Shown here: one piece after another, positions 1-7,198 of the stretch
How positions within the stretch are numbered: the stretch's first letter is position 1
How the letters are laid out: every line of letters begins with the position of its first letter
DNA from: Rheinheimera aquimaris
GTDB lineage: Bacteria > Pseudomonadota > Gammaproteobacteria > Enterobacterales > Alteromonadaceae
Length of the DNA: 64,000 nt
Assembly: GCF_020531985.1 (NCBI RefSeq)
Contig: NZ_JAJAVQ010000003.1
Coordinates: 496,001 to 560,000 of the forward strand
Direction: 5' to 3'
The notes under the pieces: generated by a model
Told to the model about the DNA's origin: nothing
Database searches by the model: none
What the model saw: only the letters and a program-made list of their open reading frames with translations
Made by a program: the position numbers and the translations under genes

Positions 1-409
1 TAATAATCAGCTCGGCTCCCTGCGCGACAGCCAGCTCGGCCATTGGCGGCGTCAGGCCGTAGCCGTACTCGAAACGGTTTGGTACCAGATATTCGACATA
101 CTTAAAGCCCAGCGCTTTGAGGCCGGTTAGCAGTACAGCGGTACTGGTGGCACCATCCGCATCAAAATCACCAACGATTACCAGATGTTGCTGCTGTGAC
201 AATGCCTGTACCAGAAGCTCTACCGCTGCATCGATGCCTTTTAGGCTGTTAAAGGGTAATAAAGCCGCAGCACCACGCTCAAGTTCGCGCATGTCGGTTA
301 TGCCGCGGCTAATATATAAGCGCTGCAACACCGGATGTTGCACACCGGCTAAGGTTGGTAAAACGCCGGGTAAAGCCCGGCGCTGAATAAAACGGTTTAC
401 TGCAGACAT
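1..409 (-). CDS. recJ: Single-stranded-DNA-specific exonuclease RecJ (N-terminal part)
   Basis: RecJ is the 5'-3' single-strand exonuclease of recombination and mismatch repair. Only about the first 136 codons are present; the gene runs off the left edge. Translating the minus strand from ATG at 409 gives an open frame to base 1 with the DHH-family motif I (VGDFDADGATST), which holds metal-binding aspartates, followed by a segment matching the RecJ core (VPNRFEYGYGL). Its start lies 6 bp after the dsbC stop, so it probably shares the xerD-dsbC-recJ transcript, as in E. coli. Identification is firm; the catalytic DHH motif and the C-terminal domains lie outside the window. Confidence 0.93.
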   Translation of the reverse strand, partial: MSAVNRFIQRRALPGVLPTLAGVQHPVLQRLYISRGITDMRELERGAAALLPFNSLKGIDAAVELLVQALSQQQHLVIVGDFDADGATSTAVLLTGLKALGFKYVEYLVPNRFEYGYGLTPPMAELAVAQGAELII

Positions 410-415
410 AACAGG

Positions 416-1132
416 TTATGCATCTGTTTTCAGTTGTTCCAGTAACGCTTTCACCGGTTGATACCCCGGAATTAACCGGCCGCTGGGCAGAATAATGGCA
501 GGTGTACCGCTGATACCAAAAGACTGACCCAATTCATATTGTGCCTTTACCGGGTTTTGGCACATTGCCGGTGTAATATCTTTACCATTTTTTGCAGCGG
601 TAAGTGCAGACTGACTATCTTTGCTACACCAGATATGCTGCATCTGCAGATAGGTGTCAGAACCCAGGCCATTGCGCGGAAAAGCCAGATAGCGCACGGT
701 GATACCTGCATCATTATATTGCTGCATTTCCTTGTGTAACTTGCGGCAATAACCACACGTCGGGTCCGTAAACACGTTAATCACATACTTTTCATTTTTG
801 GCTTTGTATTCAATAGTGTCGTTTTCACTTGCTGCAAGCTGTTTCTGAATATAAGGCCGCATTTGTTCATCGTTTACCAACACCTTATTTTTCAGATCGT
901 AAATATTACCTTCGATAAAGTACTGGCCGTCTTTTGAGGTAAAAAACAGCCCTCTGTTGGTAAATACCTGCAATAGCCCATCCAGCGGCGCATCAGCCAC
1001 GGCTTTGACTGTCAGATTCAACTGGCTGAACTGCTCACGCACCTGCTCATATTCGGCCTCCGGCGCTTTTAGCTGCGCTTGCGCTGAGGCGATAAATCCG
1101 ATACTGCATAAGGCTAAAACAAACTTCTTCAT
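416..1132 (-). CDS. dsbC: Thiol:disulfide interchange protein DsbC
   Basis: Periplasmic disulfide isomerase that reshuffles wrong disulfides and is kept reduced by DsbD. The 238-residue product starts at ATG 1132 with a clear signal peptide (MKKFVLALCS..., cleavage after about residue 19). A longer frame upstream lacks a signal peptide and overlaps xerD, so I reject it. An N-terminal dimerisation region is followed by a thioredoxin fold with the active site CGYC (Cys126 and Cys129 of the precursor) in the context FTDPTCGYC, and the cis-proline segment SGTPAII near the C-terminus. It sits between xerD (19 bp upstream) and recJ, a conserved order. Confidence 0.95.
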   Translation of the reverse strand: MKKFVLALCSIGFIASAQAQLKAPEAEYEQVREQFSQLNLTVKAVADAPLDGLLQVFTNRGLFFTSKDGQYFIEGNIYDLKNKVLVNDEQMRPYIQKQLAASENDTIEYKAKNEKYVINVFTDPTCGYCRKLHKEMQQYNDAGITVRYLAFPRNGLGSDTYLQMQHIWCSKDSQSALTAAKNGKDITPAMCQNPVKAQYELGQSFGISGTPAIILPSGRLIPGYQPVKALLEQLKTDA

Positions 1133-1151
1133 ATACTTTCCTGCTAAACGC

Positions 1152-2069
1152 CTAAGGGCGCGGATGATGTTGCTGGTGCAAGCTTTGCAAACGTGCCTGC
1201 GCGACATGGGTATAAATTTGAGTCGTAGACAAATCACTGTGGCCTAACAACATTTGTACAACGCGCAAATCGGCACCATGGTTTAGTAAATGGGTTGCAA
1301 AAGCATGACGCAGCGTGTGTGGCGACAGCTCAGCCTGAATGTGCGCTACTTTGGCATAAAATTTAATGCGGTGCCAGAAGGTTTGCCGCGTCATTTGCTG
1401 CGCCCGGCTACTGGGAAACACCACATCCAGCAGCTGGCCGCCCAGCAGCAATACTCTGCCCTGCTGCAGATAAAGCCGCAACCAGTGAGCAGCTTCTTCG
1501 CCCATCGGCACCAGCCGCTCTTTCTGGCCTTTACCGGTTACTCTTACCAGACCGTGTTGCAGGTTAATTTGTTGCATCGATAACCCAACTAATTCCGATA
1601 CACGTAAACCGCTGGCATACAACAGCTCAAGCATCGCCTTGTCCCGGAACTGAATGGGGTCGTTAATATCCGGCGCACTGAGTAAGGCGTCAACATCCTG
1701 CTCAGACAGCGTTTTTGGCAAACTGCGGCCAATTTTGGGGTTTAATAACTGGCTTAGCGGGTTCTGCGCTATTTTGCCACTTTGATGCACATAAGCATAA
1801 AACCGCCGCAGGCTGCTCAGCGCCCTGGACGTACTGCGCGGGCTGAACGCTTTATCTATGCGCTGCGCCAGATAGCGGTTTAGCAGCTGGCTGTCGGCAT
1901 CAAGCAAGTTCTTTTTTTGCTGCGCCAGAAAAAGCGCAAACTTTCTTAAATCAGTACCATAAGCACTGAGAGTGTGTTCACTGACACCTTTATCCAGCCA
2001 CAGCTGATCAAGAAACTCAGTAATAAGCCCAACATCAGATGCCTGCAGTTGGGCTGTTTGTTCTGCCAT
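1152..2069 (-). CDS. xerD: Site-specific tyrosine recombinase XerD
   Basis: With XerC it resolves chromosome dimers at dif. The 305-residue product has the N-terminal SAM-like core-binding domain (about residues 15-100) and a C-terminal catalytic domain with the full tyrosine recombinase set: Arg156, Lys180 or Lys183, His251, Arg254, His277 and the nucleophile Tyr286. ATG 2069 is chosen because AGGCGG lies upstream and the product then begins like known XerD; the frame is open further upstream but the extra 18 residues look non-coding. The assignment to XerD rather than XerC rests on synteny (fldB/xerD-dsbC-recJ) as well as sequence. Confidence 0.95.
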   Translation of the reverse strand: MAEQTAQLQASDVGLITEFLDQLWLDKGVSEHTLSAYGTDLRKFALFLAQQKKNLLDADSQLLNRYLAQRIDKAFSPRSTSRALSSLRRFYAYVHQSGKIAQNPLSQLLNPKIGRSLPKTLSEQDVDALLSAPDINDPIQFRDKAMLELLYASGLRVSELVGLSMQQINLQHGLVRVTGKGQKERLVPMGEEAAHWLRLYLQQGRVLLLGGQLLDVVFPSSRAQQMTRQTFWHRIKFYAKVAHIQAELSPHTLRHAFATHLLNHGADLRVVQMLLGHSDLSTTQIYTHVAQARLQSLHQQHHPRP

Positions 2070-2131
2070 ATCTGTCCGCCTGTAAAACCCCGGTAATGGT
2101 ACCTTAAGCTCCGCCTGCGGCAAAGCCGGGA

Positions 2132-2160
2132 TTTTGTAACACCCGCGAATCTGCTACACT
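2132..2160 (+). promoter_or_regulatory. Candidate sigma-70 promoter of fldB
   Basis: TTTTGT (2132-2137), a 17-bp spacer and TACACT (2155-2160) lie about 40 bp before the fldB start, in the gap between the divergent xerD and fldB genes. The -10 box is good and the -35 box is weak. Based on sequence match alone. Confidence 0.35.
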
Positions 2161-2200
2161 GCGCGCACTTTTACCGCCCAAATCCAGTAATGAGAACGGT

Positions 2201-2719
2201 ATGAAAATTGGCTTATTTTATGGCTCAACCACCTGCTACACCGAAATGGTGGCCGAGAAAATTCAGGCGCTGATTGGCGCTGATACCGTTGAGCTACACA
2301 ATATAAAACACGTGCCGCTTAGCCGGATGGCTGACTACGATATTCTGATCCTTGGCCTGTCTACCTGGGACTTTGGCGAGATACAGGAAGACTGGGAAGC
2401 ACACTGGGATGAAATCAGCAGCGTAAACCTTGGCGGCAAAATGGTCGCCATCTACGGTATGGGCGATCAACTTGGCTATGCCGAATGGTTTATCGACGCA
2501 GTCGGCATGCTGCACGATGCCATAGCACCACAACAGCCTGTGCGGATTGGTTTTTGGCCAACGGCAGGTTACGACTTTATTGCCTCTAAAGCGCTGACGG
2601 CAGATGGTGAATTATTTTACGGTTTAGCATTGGACGATGAAAACCAGTACGACCAGACCGACGAAAGGCTAAATGACTGGGTTAGTCAGGTACTACAGGA
2701 AATTGCTCAGCACTTATAA
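2201..2719 (+). CDS. fldB: Flavodoxin FldB
   Basis: Small FMN electron carrier for reductive enzymes. At 172 residues it has the long-chain flavodoxin length. The phosphate-binding loop is at the N-terminus (YGSTTCYTE, residues 8-16), and the isoalloxazine-contacting segments follow (STWDFGEIQEDW; GMGDQLGYAEWF). The FldB subtype fits its position divergent from xerD-dsbC-recJ, as in E. coli. No strong terminator follows; the next 167 bp hold the control region of the PEP-CTERM gene. Confidence 0.92.
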   Translation: MKIGLFYGSTTCYTEMVAEKIQALIGADTVELHNIKHVPLSRMADYDILILGLSTWDFGEIQEDWEAHWDEISSVNLGGKMVAIYGMGDQLGYAEWFIDAVGMLHDAIAPQQPVRIGFWPTAGYDFIASKALTADGELFYGLALDDENQYDQTDERLNDWVSQVLQEIAQHL

Positions 2720-2739
2720 AACAGCTAGATATGTCAGTT

Positions 2740-2786
2740 CTGTTTACAATTGAAGCCGCCAAATCCGGCTGTACATTTGTAAACAG
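2740..2786. promoter_or_regulatory. Inverted repeat, candidate activator site
   Basis: Perfect 10-bp arms CTGTTTACAA (2740-2749) and TTGTAAACAG (2777-2786) are separated by 27 bp, which itself holds a small AGCCG/CGGCT hairpin. The half-site recurs as ATGTTAACAGAT (2792-2803) and as a palindrome at 2846-2859. The repeat centre is about 75 bp upstream of the start site expected from the sigma-54-like promoter, a plausible place for an enhancer-binding protein. There is no T-run, so a terminator for fldB is unlikely. Confidence 0.5.
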
Positions 2787-2811
2787 ATGAAATGTTAACA
2801 GATTTTATTTC

Positions 2812-2827
2812 AGGCACAGAAATTGCT
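2812..2827 (+). promoter_or_regulatory. Candidate sigma-54 (-24/-12) promoter
   Basis: AGGCACAGAAATTGCT has GG (2813-2814) and GC (2825-2826) exactly 10 bp apart, matching the -24/-12 consensus TGGCAC-N5-TTGCW at all but the first base. The transcript would start near 2838, leaving a leader of about 50 nt with AAGGAG before the PEP-CTERM gene. PEP-CTERM genes in other bacteria are known to be controlled by RpoN with the PrsK/PrsR two-component system, which supports the reading; here it is inferred. Confidence 0.5.
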
Positions 2828-2845
2828 GTTATTACGCAAGCGCAG

Positions 2846-2859
2846 GCTGTTTAAACAGC
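2846..2859. repeat. Perfect 14-bp palindrome with the CTGTTTA half-site
   Basis: GCTGTTTAAACAGC is a perfect palindrome whose core CTGTTTAAACAG repeats the half-site of the 2740-2786 inverted repeat. It lies just downstream of the predicted sigma-54 start site and upstream of the Shine-Dalgarno, so a bound protein could repress, or the RNA could form a small hairpin. Confidence 0.4.
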
Positions 2860-2886
2860 GCGATTCTCAAGGATAAGGAGTCGGAT

Positions 2887-3804
2887 ATGAGTAACGTTTT
2901 ACAGTTCGGGCTGGCAGCAGTACTAATCGCGGGTAGCTTTCATGTGCAGGCAGCTTTGCCTGCTGGCACAGCGCTTTGCGACATTATGGATGTACAGGTA
3001 ACAAGCTATCAGAAACAAAATGGTTCAGGTTTAATTACGCTTGATCCCACTATCCCTGCCAGTGCCTGCCTGGGTGCTTATGCAGGTAATGACGCTAATG
3101 CCAGTTCGCAAGGTATTGGTGATAATCTCGGTTATGATACACATGGCTTTTTGAATGATAAAAGCCTGTTTGCCGATTACGGCGCTTTTATTGCCGAGAA
3201 TGAAATGCAGGATCTTGAGTTTGAAGGTAACTTTAAAGATCCGGGTTGGATTTACGTCGGCAAGCAAGATATGGGAGGCAGCTTCGATGCCGGTGTTGTT
3301 AAAAAAGGAGCAGATTCTTATACCTTTTCATCTGACATCTTAACGATGCAAAATTGCAAAGATAAAGACGGTGCAGCTACCAGTTGCAGTGCAGACGCCG
3401 TATCGGGTGAGTGGGTGTACAAACCACCACAATTTAACCCCGCACTGCTATTAGACTTACTGGGCATGGATAAATTTTTTGATCAGGTTGCAGTGGTATT
3501 TAAATCGGGTACTCAGTATGCAATTTATAACTTTAAATTATCAGATTTTGGTTTGCCGCCGGTGCTGGGCACTATGGACGCCAACTACATCTTCACCGGC
3601 ACCTGGGATATGTCGGACACCTTGCTGATGGAAAAAAAATGCAAGAAGAATGAAGTAGGTCCTTGCTATAGCAGCCCAGGGTTATCTCACGTGTCATTGT
3701 GGTTACGTGACCCAACCACAGCACAGGTGCAAGTACCAGAGCCTGCTACTGTAGCCATTCTGGGTTTAGGTTTATTGGGGCTGCGTTTACGCCGTAAACA
3801 CTAA
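2887..3804 (+). CDS. PEP-CTERM domain exported protein of unknown function
   Basis: A 305-residue protein with an N-terminal signal peptide (residues 1 to about 22) and a classic PEP-CTERM tail: a VPEP motif, a hydrophobic helix (VAILGLGLLGL) and a basic end (RLRRKH). By family knowledge the tail is recognised by an exosortase and removed as the protein is exported to the surface or into an exopolysaccharide matrix. The middle (about residues 25-280) resembles no domain I can name; it has scattered cysteines, including a CKDKDGAATSC segment. The start ATG 2887 has a strong AAGGAG 7 bp upstream. No exosortase or EPS gene lies in the window, so the partners must be elsewhere. It is a single-gene unit closed by a terminator. 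Confidence 0.9.
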   Translation: MSNVLQFGLAAVLIAGSFHVQAALPAGTALCDIMDVQVTSYQKQNGSGLITLDPTIPASACLGAYAGNDANASSQGIGDNLGYDTHGFLNDKSLFADYGAFIAENEMQDLEFEGNFKDPGWIYVGKQDMGGSFDAGVVKKGADSYTFSSDILTMQNCKDKDGAATSCSADAVSGEWVYKPPQFNPALLLDLLGMDKFFDQVAVVFKSGTQYAIYNFKLSDFGLPPVLGTMDANYIFTGTWDMSDTLLMEKKCKKNEVGPCYSSPGLSHVSLWLRDPTTAQVQVPEPATVAILGLGLLGLRLRRKH

Positions 3805-3818
3805 GCTCTAACCAACAC

Positions 3819-3850
3819 AAAAAACCATCGTGATAAGCGGTGGTTTTTTT
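3819..3850. terminator. Bidirectional rho-independent terminator
   Basis: The arms AAAAAACCATCG (3819-3830) and CGGTGGTTTTTT (3838-3849) pair over 12 positions with one G-U, around a 7-nt loop, and there is a T-run on either strand. It separates the convergent PEP-CTERM gene and the ycaQ-like gene and can serve both. Confidence 0.8.
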
Positions 3851-5039
3851 ATGCTTGTAGATATTGTAAGCGCCTGTAGCGCTGCTTTAGCAGCGTGTCA
3901 TTGCATGACACCAGCTTCCAGCGCACACAGTCGTTAAAACGGGTGTAAGCTGCCACGGCCTGCACAAAAGCCTCAATAAAACTGCTACTCACCAAGCCGA
4001 GACTATCGTAAGCGCTCTCTTCCAGCGTCAGTTGCTGCAACAATAACGTTTTGCTGGCCCGGTCGGCCTTTACATCTACCCGGCCAACCATTTGCGTCTG
4101 CCACAAAATCGCCAGGCTGTAATAACCAAAGCGGCGTTTCTCAGCGGGTACGTAAACCTCAATCTGGTAGTCAAAATTAAACCACTGCTTTAACCGTTCA
4201 CGCTGGATAAGCACATTGTCAAACGGATTGAGTAACCAGACAGTATTACCTGTGCCAACAGCCGAAGTGGTGATTTCAGGTAAAAAATAATGCATTTTGC
4301 CCTGATAGCTAAACTGCGCCAATTCGCCCTGCTCCAGCATATGATTGAGCTCTGTTTGCAGCGCGGCTTTAATATTCTTGCGCAGATACCCCATCTGGGT
4401 TGCAGTGCCGAAACCATGCGCCTGCAGATAACGCAGGATAAGATAACGACAAAACTCCGCCTCGTCCGGCAACCTTGTATCCACCGTTGCTGGCAATACC
4501 CGTTCGGTCAGGTCATACACTTTCTGAAAATTATCGCGCCGCAGTGCCATTACATCGCCTTGCATAAATAGCTGCTCCAAGGCTTTTTTCGCCGGCTTCC
4601 AGTCCCACCAACTACCGCGGCTTTTCACCTCGTCATTAAAATCAGCCGCGGTAAGTGGTCCCTCCTGTCGTAACCTCGCCAACACCTGTGCCATCATCCT
4701 TTGATCAGGCTCATGCCAGTGCAGCTCGCCCTGCTTCAGCTGCTGTTTACGGTATAAACTGAAGCGATAATCCGCCATCGGCAGATAAGCTGCAGCATGC
4801 GCCCAGTATTCAAAGACCTGTCCACTGGCAATGGCATCGTCGAGCATTTGTGGCTGGTAATGTGACAGACGGCTGTGCAATACATGATGGTGAGCGCGCT
4901 GTACCACATTGATAGAATCAATCTGCACATAGCCCAGCTGCTGCACTGCAGCGTCAAGTGACACCGGCGGCTGCAACAGCCCTTGTTGCCGCAGCAAAAT
5001 ATGTATCCATTCTTGTGCTGAAAAGGGGCTGTTTTTCAT
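3849..5039 (-). CDS. Winged-helix DNA glycosylase of the YcaQ/AlkZ-like family
   Basis: The 396-residue protein belongs to the HTH_42 family, which includes AlkZ and E. coli YcaQ (AlkX), glycosylases that unhook bulky alkyl adducts or interstrand crosslinks. The N-terminal LGYVQIDSINVVQRAHHH segment and EYWAHAAAYLPMADYRF are hallmark sequences. The catalytic-type motif reads Q39-I-D41, the QxD form of the AlkX group rather than the QxQ form of AlkZ (family knowledge). Its ATG overlaps the stop of trmN6 (ATGA, 5036-5039), so the two are translationally coupled. Substrate is not shown by sequence. Confidence 0.87.
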   Translation of the reverse strand: MKNSPFSAQEWIHILLRQQGLLQPPVSLDAAVQQLGYVQIDSINVVQRAHHHVLHSRLSHYQPQMLDDAIASGQVFEYWAHAAAYLPMADYRFSLYRKQQLKQGELHWHEPDQRMMAQVLARLRQEGPLTAADFNDEVKSRGSWWDWKPAKKALEQLFMQGDVMALRRDNFQKVYDLTERVLPATVDTRLPDEAEFCRYLILRYLQAHGFGTATQMGYLRKNIKAALQTELNHMLEQGELAQFSYQGKMHYFLPEITTSAVGTGNTVWLLNPFDNVLIQRERLKQWFNFDYQIEVYVPAEKRRFGYYSLAILWQTQMVGRVDVKADRASKTLLLQQLTLEESAYDSLGLVSSSFIEAFVQAVAAYTRFNDCVRWKLVSCNDTLLKQRYRRLQYLQA

Positions 5040-5773
5040 ATGGTTGACCGGGGCTCATCAGGGAATTTCAGATAAAAAGCGCTAAGTAACTGCTGGTACT
5101 GTATAGAGTAAGCGCCATTGGAATCATGGATATGCAGCTGTGTCTGCTGCGGTTTAACGCCATGGCTGCTTCGGCCCAAACATAACAAACTGCGGTGCGC
5201 TTTTGTCGGCTTAGTGTAAACGGTACAGCTGTGCTGCAATTGCCAGCCAGCAGACAACGCCAGGCCAATGAAATAGTCATGCACACTAAAAGGGATAACG
5301 ATGGCAAAAGTTCCGCCGGAGCTTAGCAAAGCCGCCGCAATATTGAGCAAGCTGGCAAAAGGTAAGCTATCCGTATGCCTGGCCTGATGCCTTTTGGCAT
5401 CCTGCGCCGGAACAGCGTGCTGAAAAAACGGTGGGTTAGACACAATTAAGCGGTAACGTTTATCACTGCGATAGGTTAGAATATCGCCCTTTATCAGCCT
5501 GATTGCTTCTGGCCAGGGGCTGTTGGCGACATTAATTGCGGCTTGTTCTGCTGCAGCGGCATCAAGTTCAACAGCGTCAATCGGGTTGGCGCCTGCGGTG
5601 CGCTGAGCTAGCATAAGGCTTATCAGGCCAGATCCAGCACCGATATCGAGAATAGCGCCGCCTGCAGGTGGCAGCGGGGCGAAAGCGCCAAGCAATAAAC
5701 CGTCAGTGCCGACTTTCATCGCGCACCGATCATGGGCTACAAAAAATTTTTTACATTGAAAACCGGCTGACAT
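5036..5773 (-). CDS. trmN6: tRNA1(Val) (adenine(37)-N6)-methyltransferase
   Basis: Methylates N6 of A37 in tRNA1-Val using S-adenosylmethionine (E. coli YfiC). At 245 residues it shows the Rossmann SAM loop (DIGAGSGLIS, 43-52), an acidic residue ending the next strand (VELDA) and the N6-adenine methyltransferase signature NPPF (113-116). ATG 5773 is preceded at ideal spacing by GGAGGT, which decides the start over a longer open frame that would run into srmB. It is divergent from srmB as in E. coli and overlaps the next gene by ATGA. Confidence 0.92.
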   Translation of the reverse strand: MSAGFQCKKFFVAHDRCAMKVGTDGLLLGAFAPLPPAGGAILDIGAGSGLISLMLAQRTAGANPIDAVELDAAAAEQAAINVANSPWPEAIRLIKGDILTYRSDKRYRLIVSNPPFFQHAVPAQDAKRHQARHTDSLPFASLLNIAAALLSSGGTFAIVIPFSVHDYFIGLALSAGWQLQHSCTVYTKPTKAHRSLLCLGRSSHGVKPQQTQLHIHDSNGAYSIQYQQLLSAFYLKFPDEPRSTI

Positions 5774-5845
5774 CAGTACCTCCGCCGCCAGTTTACGGCG
5801 AAGCAGACGAACTGTCACCGGGCAGGCAATAATGCTGAGGACTAC

Positions 5846-7069
5846 ATGACAACATTCGCAGAATTTCAACTGGATGACGATATTAACCGCGCCATTAGCG
5901 AGCGCGGCTTTGAACAGCCCACGCTGATCCAGGAAATGGCGATCCCACTGGCGCTGGACGGTAAAGATATTCTGGCCAGTGCACCAACCGGCACCGGAAA
6001 AACCCTGGCCTTTGTACTACCGGCTATACAGTATTTGCTCGACTTCGGCCGTAAAGATCCGGGTTTTGCCCGTGTCCTGGTGATGACCCCGACCCGCGAA
6101 CTGGCATATCAGGTGTATGACGAATTTAAACACTTCACAAAACACACGACGCTAAATGTCGGTGTGATTACCGGCGGCATTAATTACGGCAGCCATAAAG
6201 ATACGCTGGAAAAAAACAACGACATTCTGGTCGCCACACCAGGGCGCTTAACGGAATACCTCGACGAAGAGAGTTTTCAGGCCGATGAGGTGGAGGTGCT
6301 GGTGCTGGATGAAGCCGACCGTATGCTGGATATGGGCTTTATCGGCGAAATGAACCGCATTGTGCTGGAAGCCCGTCGCCGCCGGCAGACATTTTTGTTT
6401 TCTGCCACGCTGGAAGGTAATAATCTGGAACGTTTTGCCGAGCGCGCTTTGAAAGAGCCTGAGCGGCTGGAAGCTATACCTTCACGTAAAGAAAAAGCCA
6501 AGATTTTGCAGTGGGTACATCTGGCAGATAATGCCCAGCATAAACTGGCGCTGCTTATTCACTTGCTAAAACAAGCTGATGTCAGCAAGGCTATAGTGTT
6601 TGTGAAAACCCGCGAGCGTCTGGCCAGCTTAACCGGTCAGCTTGAAACCGCCGGTCTGCGCTGTGGTTGGTTACAGGGCGAAATGCCGCAGGACAAACGG
6701 ATGCAGGCAGTAGAGCGCTTCAGTAGTGGCCGGGTAAATATTCTGCTGGCAACCGATGTCGCTGCACGTGGGCTGGATATTGATGATATCAGCCACGTGA
6801 TTAACTTTGATATGCCCCGTACTGCAGATGTCTATGTACACCGCATTGGCCGCACCGGCCGGGCCGGAAAAAAAGGCATAGCCATTTCACTGGTAGAAGC
6901 ACACGACATGGCGATTCTGGCGAAAATAGAACGCTACAGCGAACAAAAACTGAAACGCCGCGTTGTTGACAGCTTGCGCCCTAAGAACAAGGAAGCCAAA
7001 GTACCGGTGAAAAAGAAAAAGCCTGGTAAAGTGGCGGCCAAAAAAATCGTTAAAAAGACCAAAAAATAA
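5846..7069 (+). CDS. srmB: ATP-dependent RNA helicase SrmB (DEAD-box)
   Basis: DEAD-box helicase that aids early 50S ribosome assembly. The 407-residue product carries the Q motif region (FEQPTLIQ), Walker A ASAPTGTGKT (44-53), PTREL, the box DEAD (154-157), SAT, and the C-terminal ARGLD and HRIGRTGRAG motifs, then a lysine-rich RNA-binding tail. It lies divergent from trmN6 with 72 bp between the starts, matching the E. coli srmB/yfiC arrangement, which supports SrmB over RhlE-type paralogues. Confidence 0.92.
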   Translation: MTTFAEFQLDDDINRAISERGFEQPTLIQEMAIPLALDGKDILASAPTGTGKTLAFVLPAIQYLLDFGRKDPGFARVLVMTPTRELAYQVYDEFKHFTKHTTLNVGVITGGINYGSHKDTLEKNNDILVATPGRLTEYLDEESFQADEVEVLVLDEADRMLDMGFIGEMNRIVLEARRRRQTFLFSATLEGNNLERFAERALKEPERLEAIPSRKEKAKILQWVHLADNAQHKLALLIHLLKQADVSKAIVFVKTRERLASLTGQLETAGLRCGWLQGEMPQDKRMQAVERFSSGRVNILLATDVAARGLDIDDISHVINFDMPRTADVYVHRIGRTGRAGKKGIAISLVEAHDMAILAKIERYSEQKLKRRVVDSLRPKNKEAKVPVKKKKPGKVAAKKIVKKTKK

Positions 7070-7085
7070 CCCGCACTGAGTTACC

Positions 7086-7106
7086 GCCGCCCGTAAAACA
7101 GGCGGC
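7086..7106 (+). terminator. Weak hairpin after srmB
   Basis: GCCGCC (7086-7091) and GGCGGC (7101-7106) form a 6-bp GC-only stem with a 9-nt loop, 16 bp after the srmB stop. The T-run comes only about 10 bp later, so termination is uncertain. Confidence 0.35.
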
Positions 7107-7198
7107 AGTTGTCGCATTTTTACGCTACCGTCTTGGAATTTTTTAGTAAAGCTGCTATTGGTATGCTGAATAAATTATTACAAACGTGGAGCCGTCAG

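Noticed and set aside
2740-2786. The same inverted repeat read as a TyrR box or as the fldB terminator
   Set aside because: The half-site order is TTTACA...TGTAAA, opposite to TyrR, with 27 bp between the arms, and no T-run follows the hairpin.
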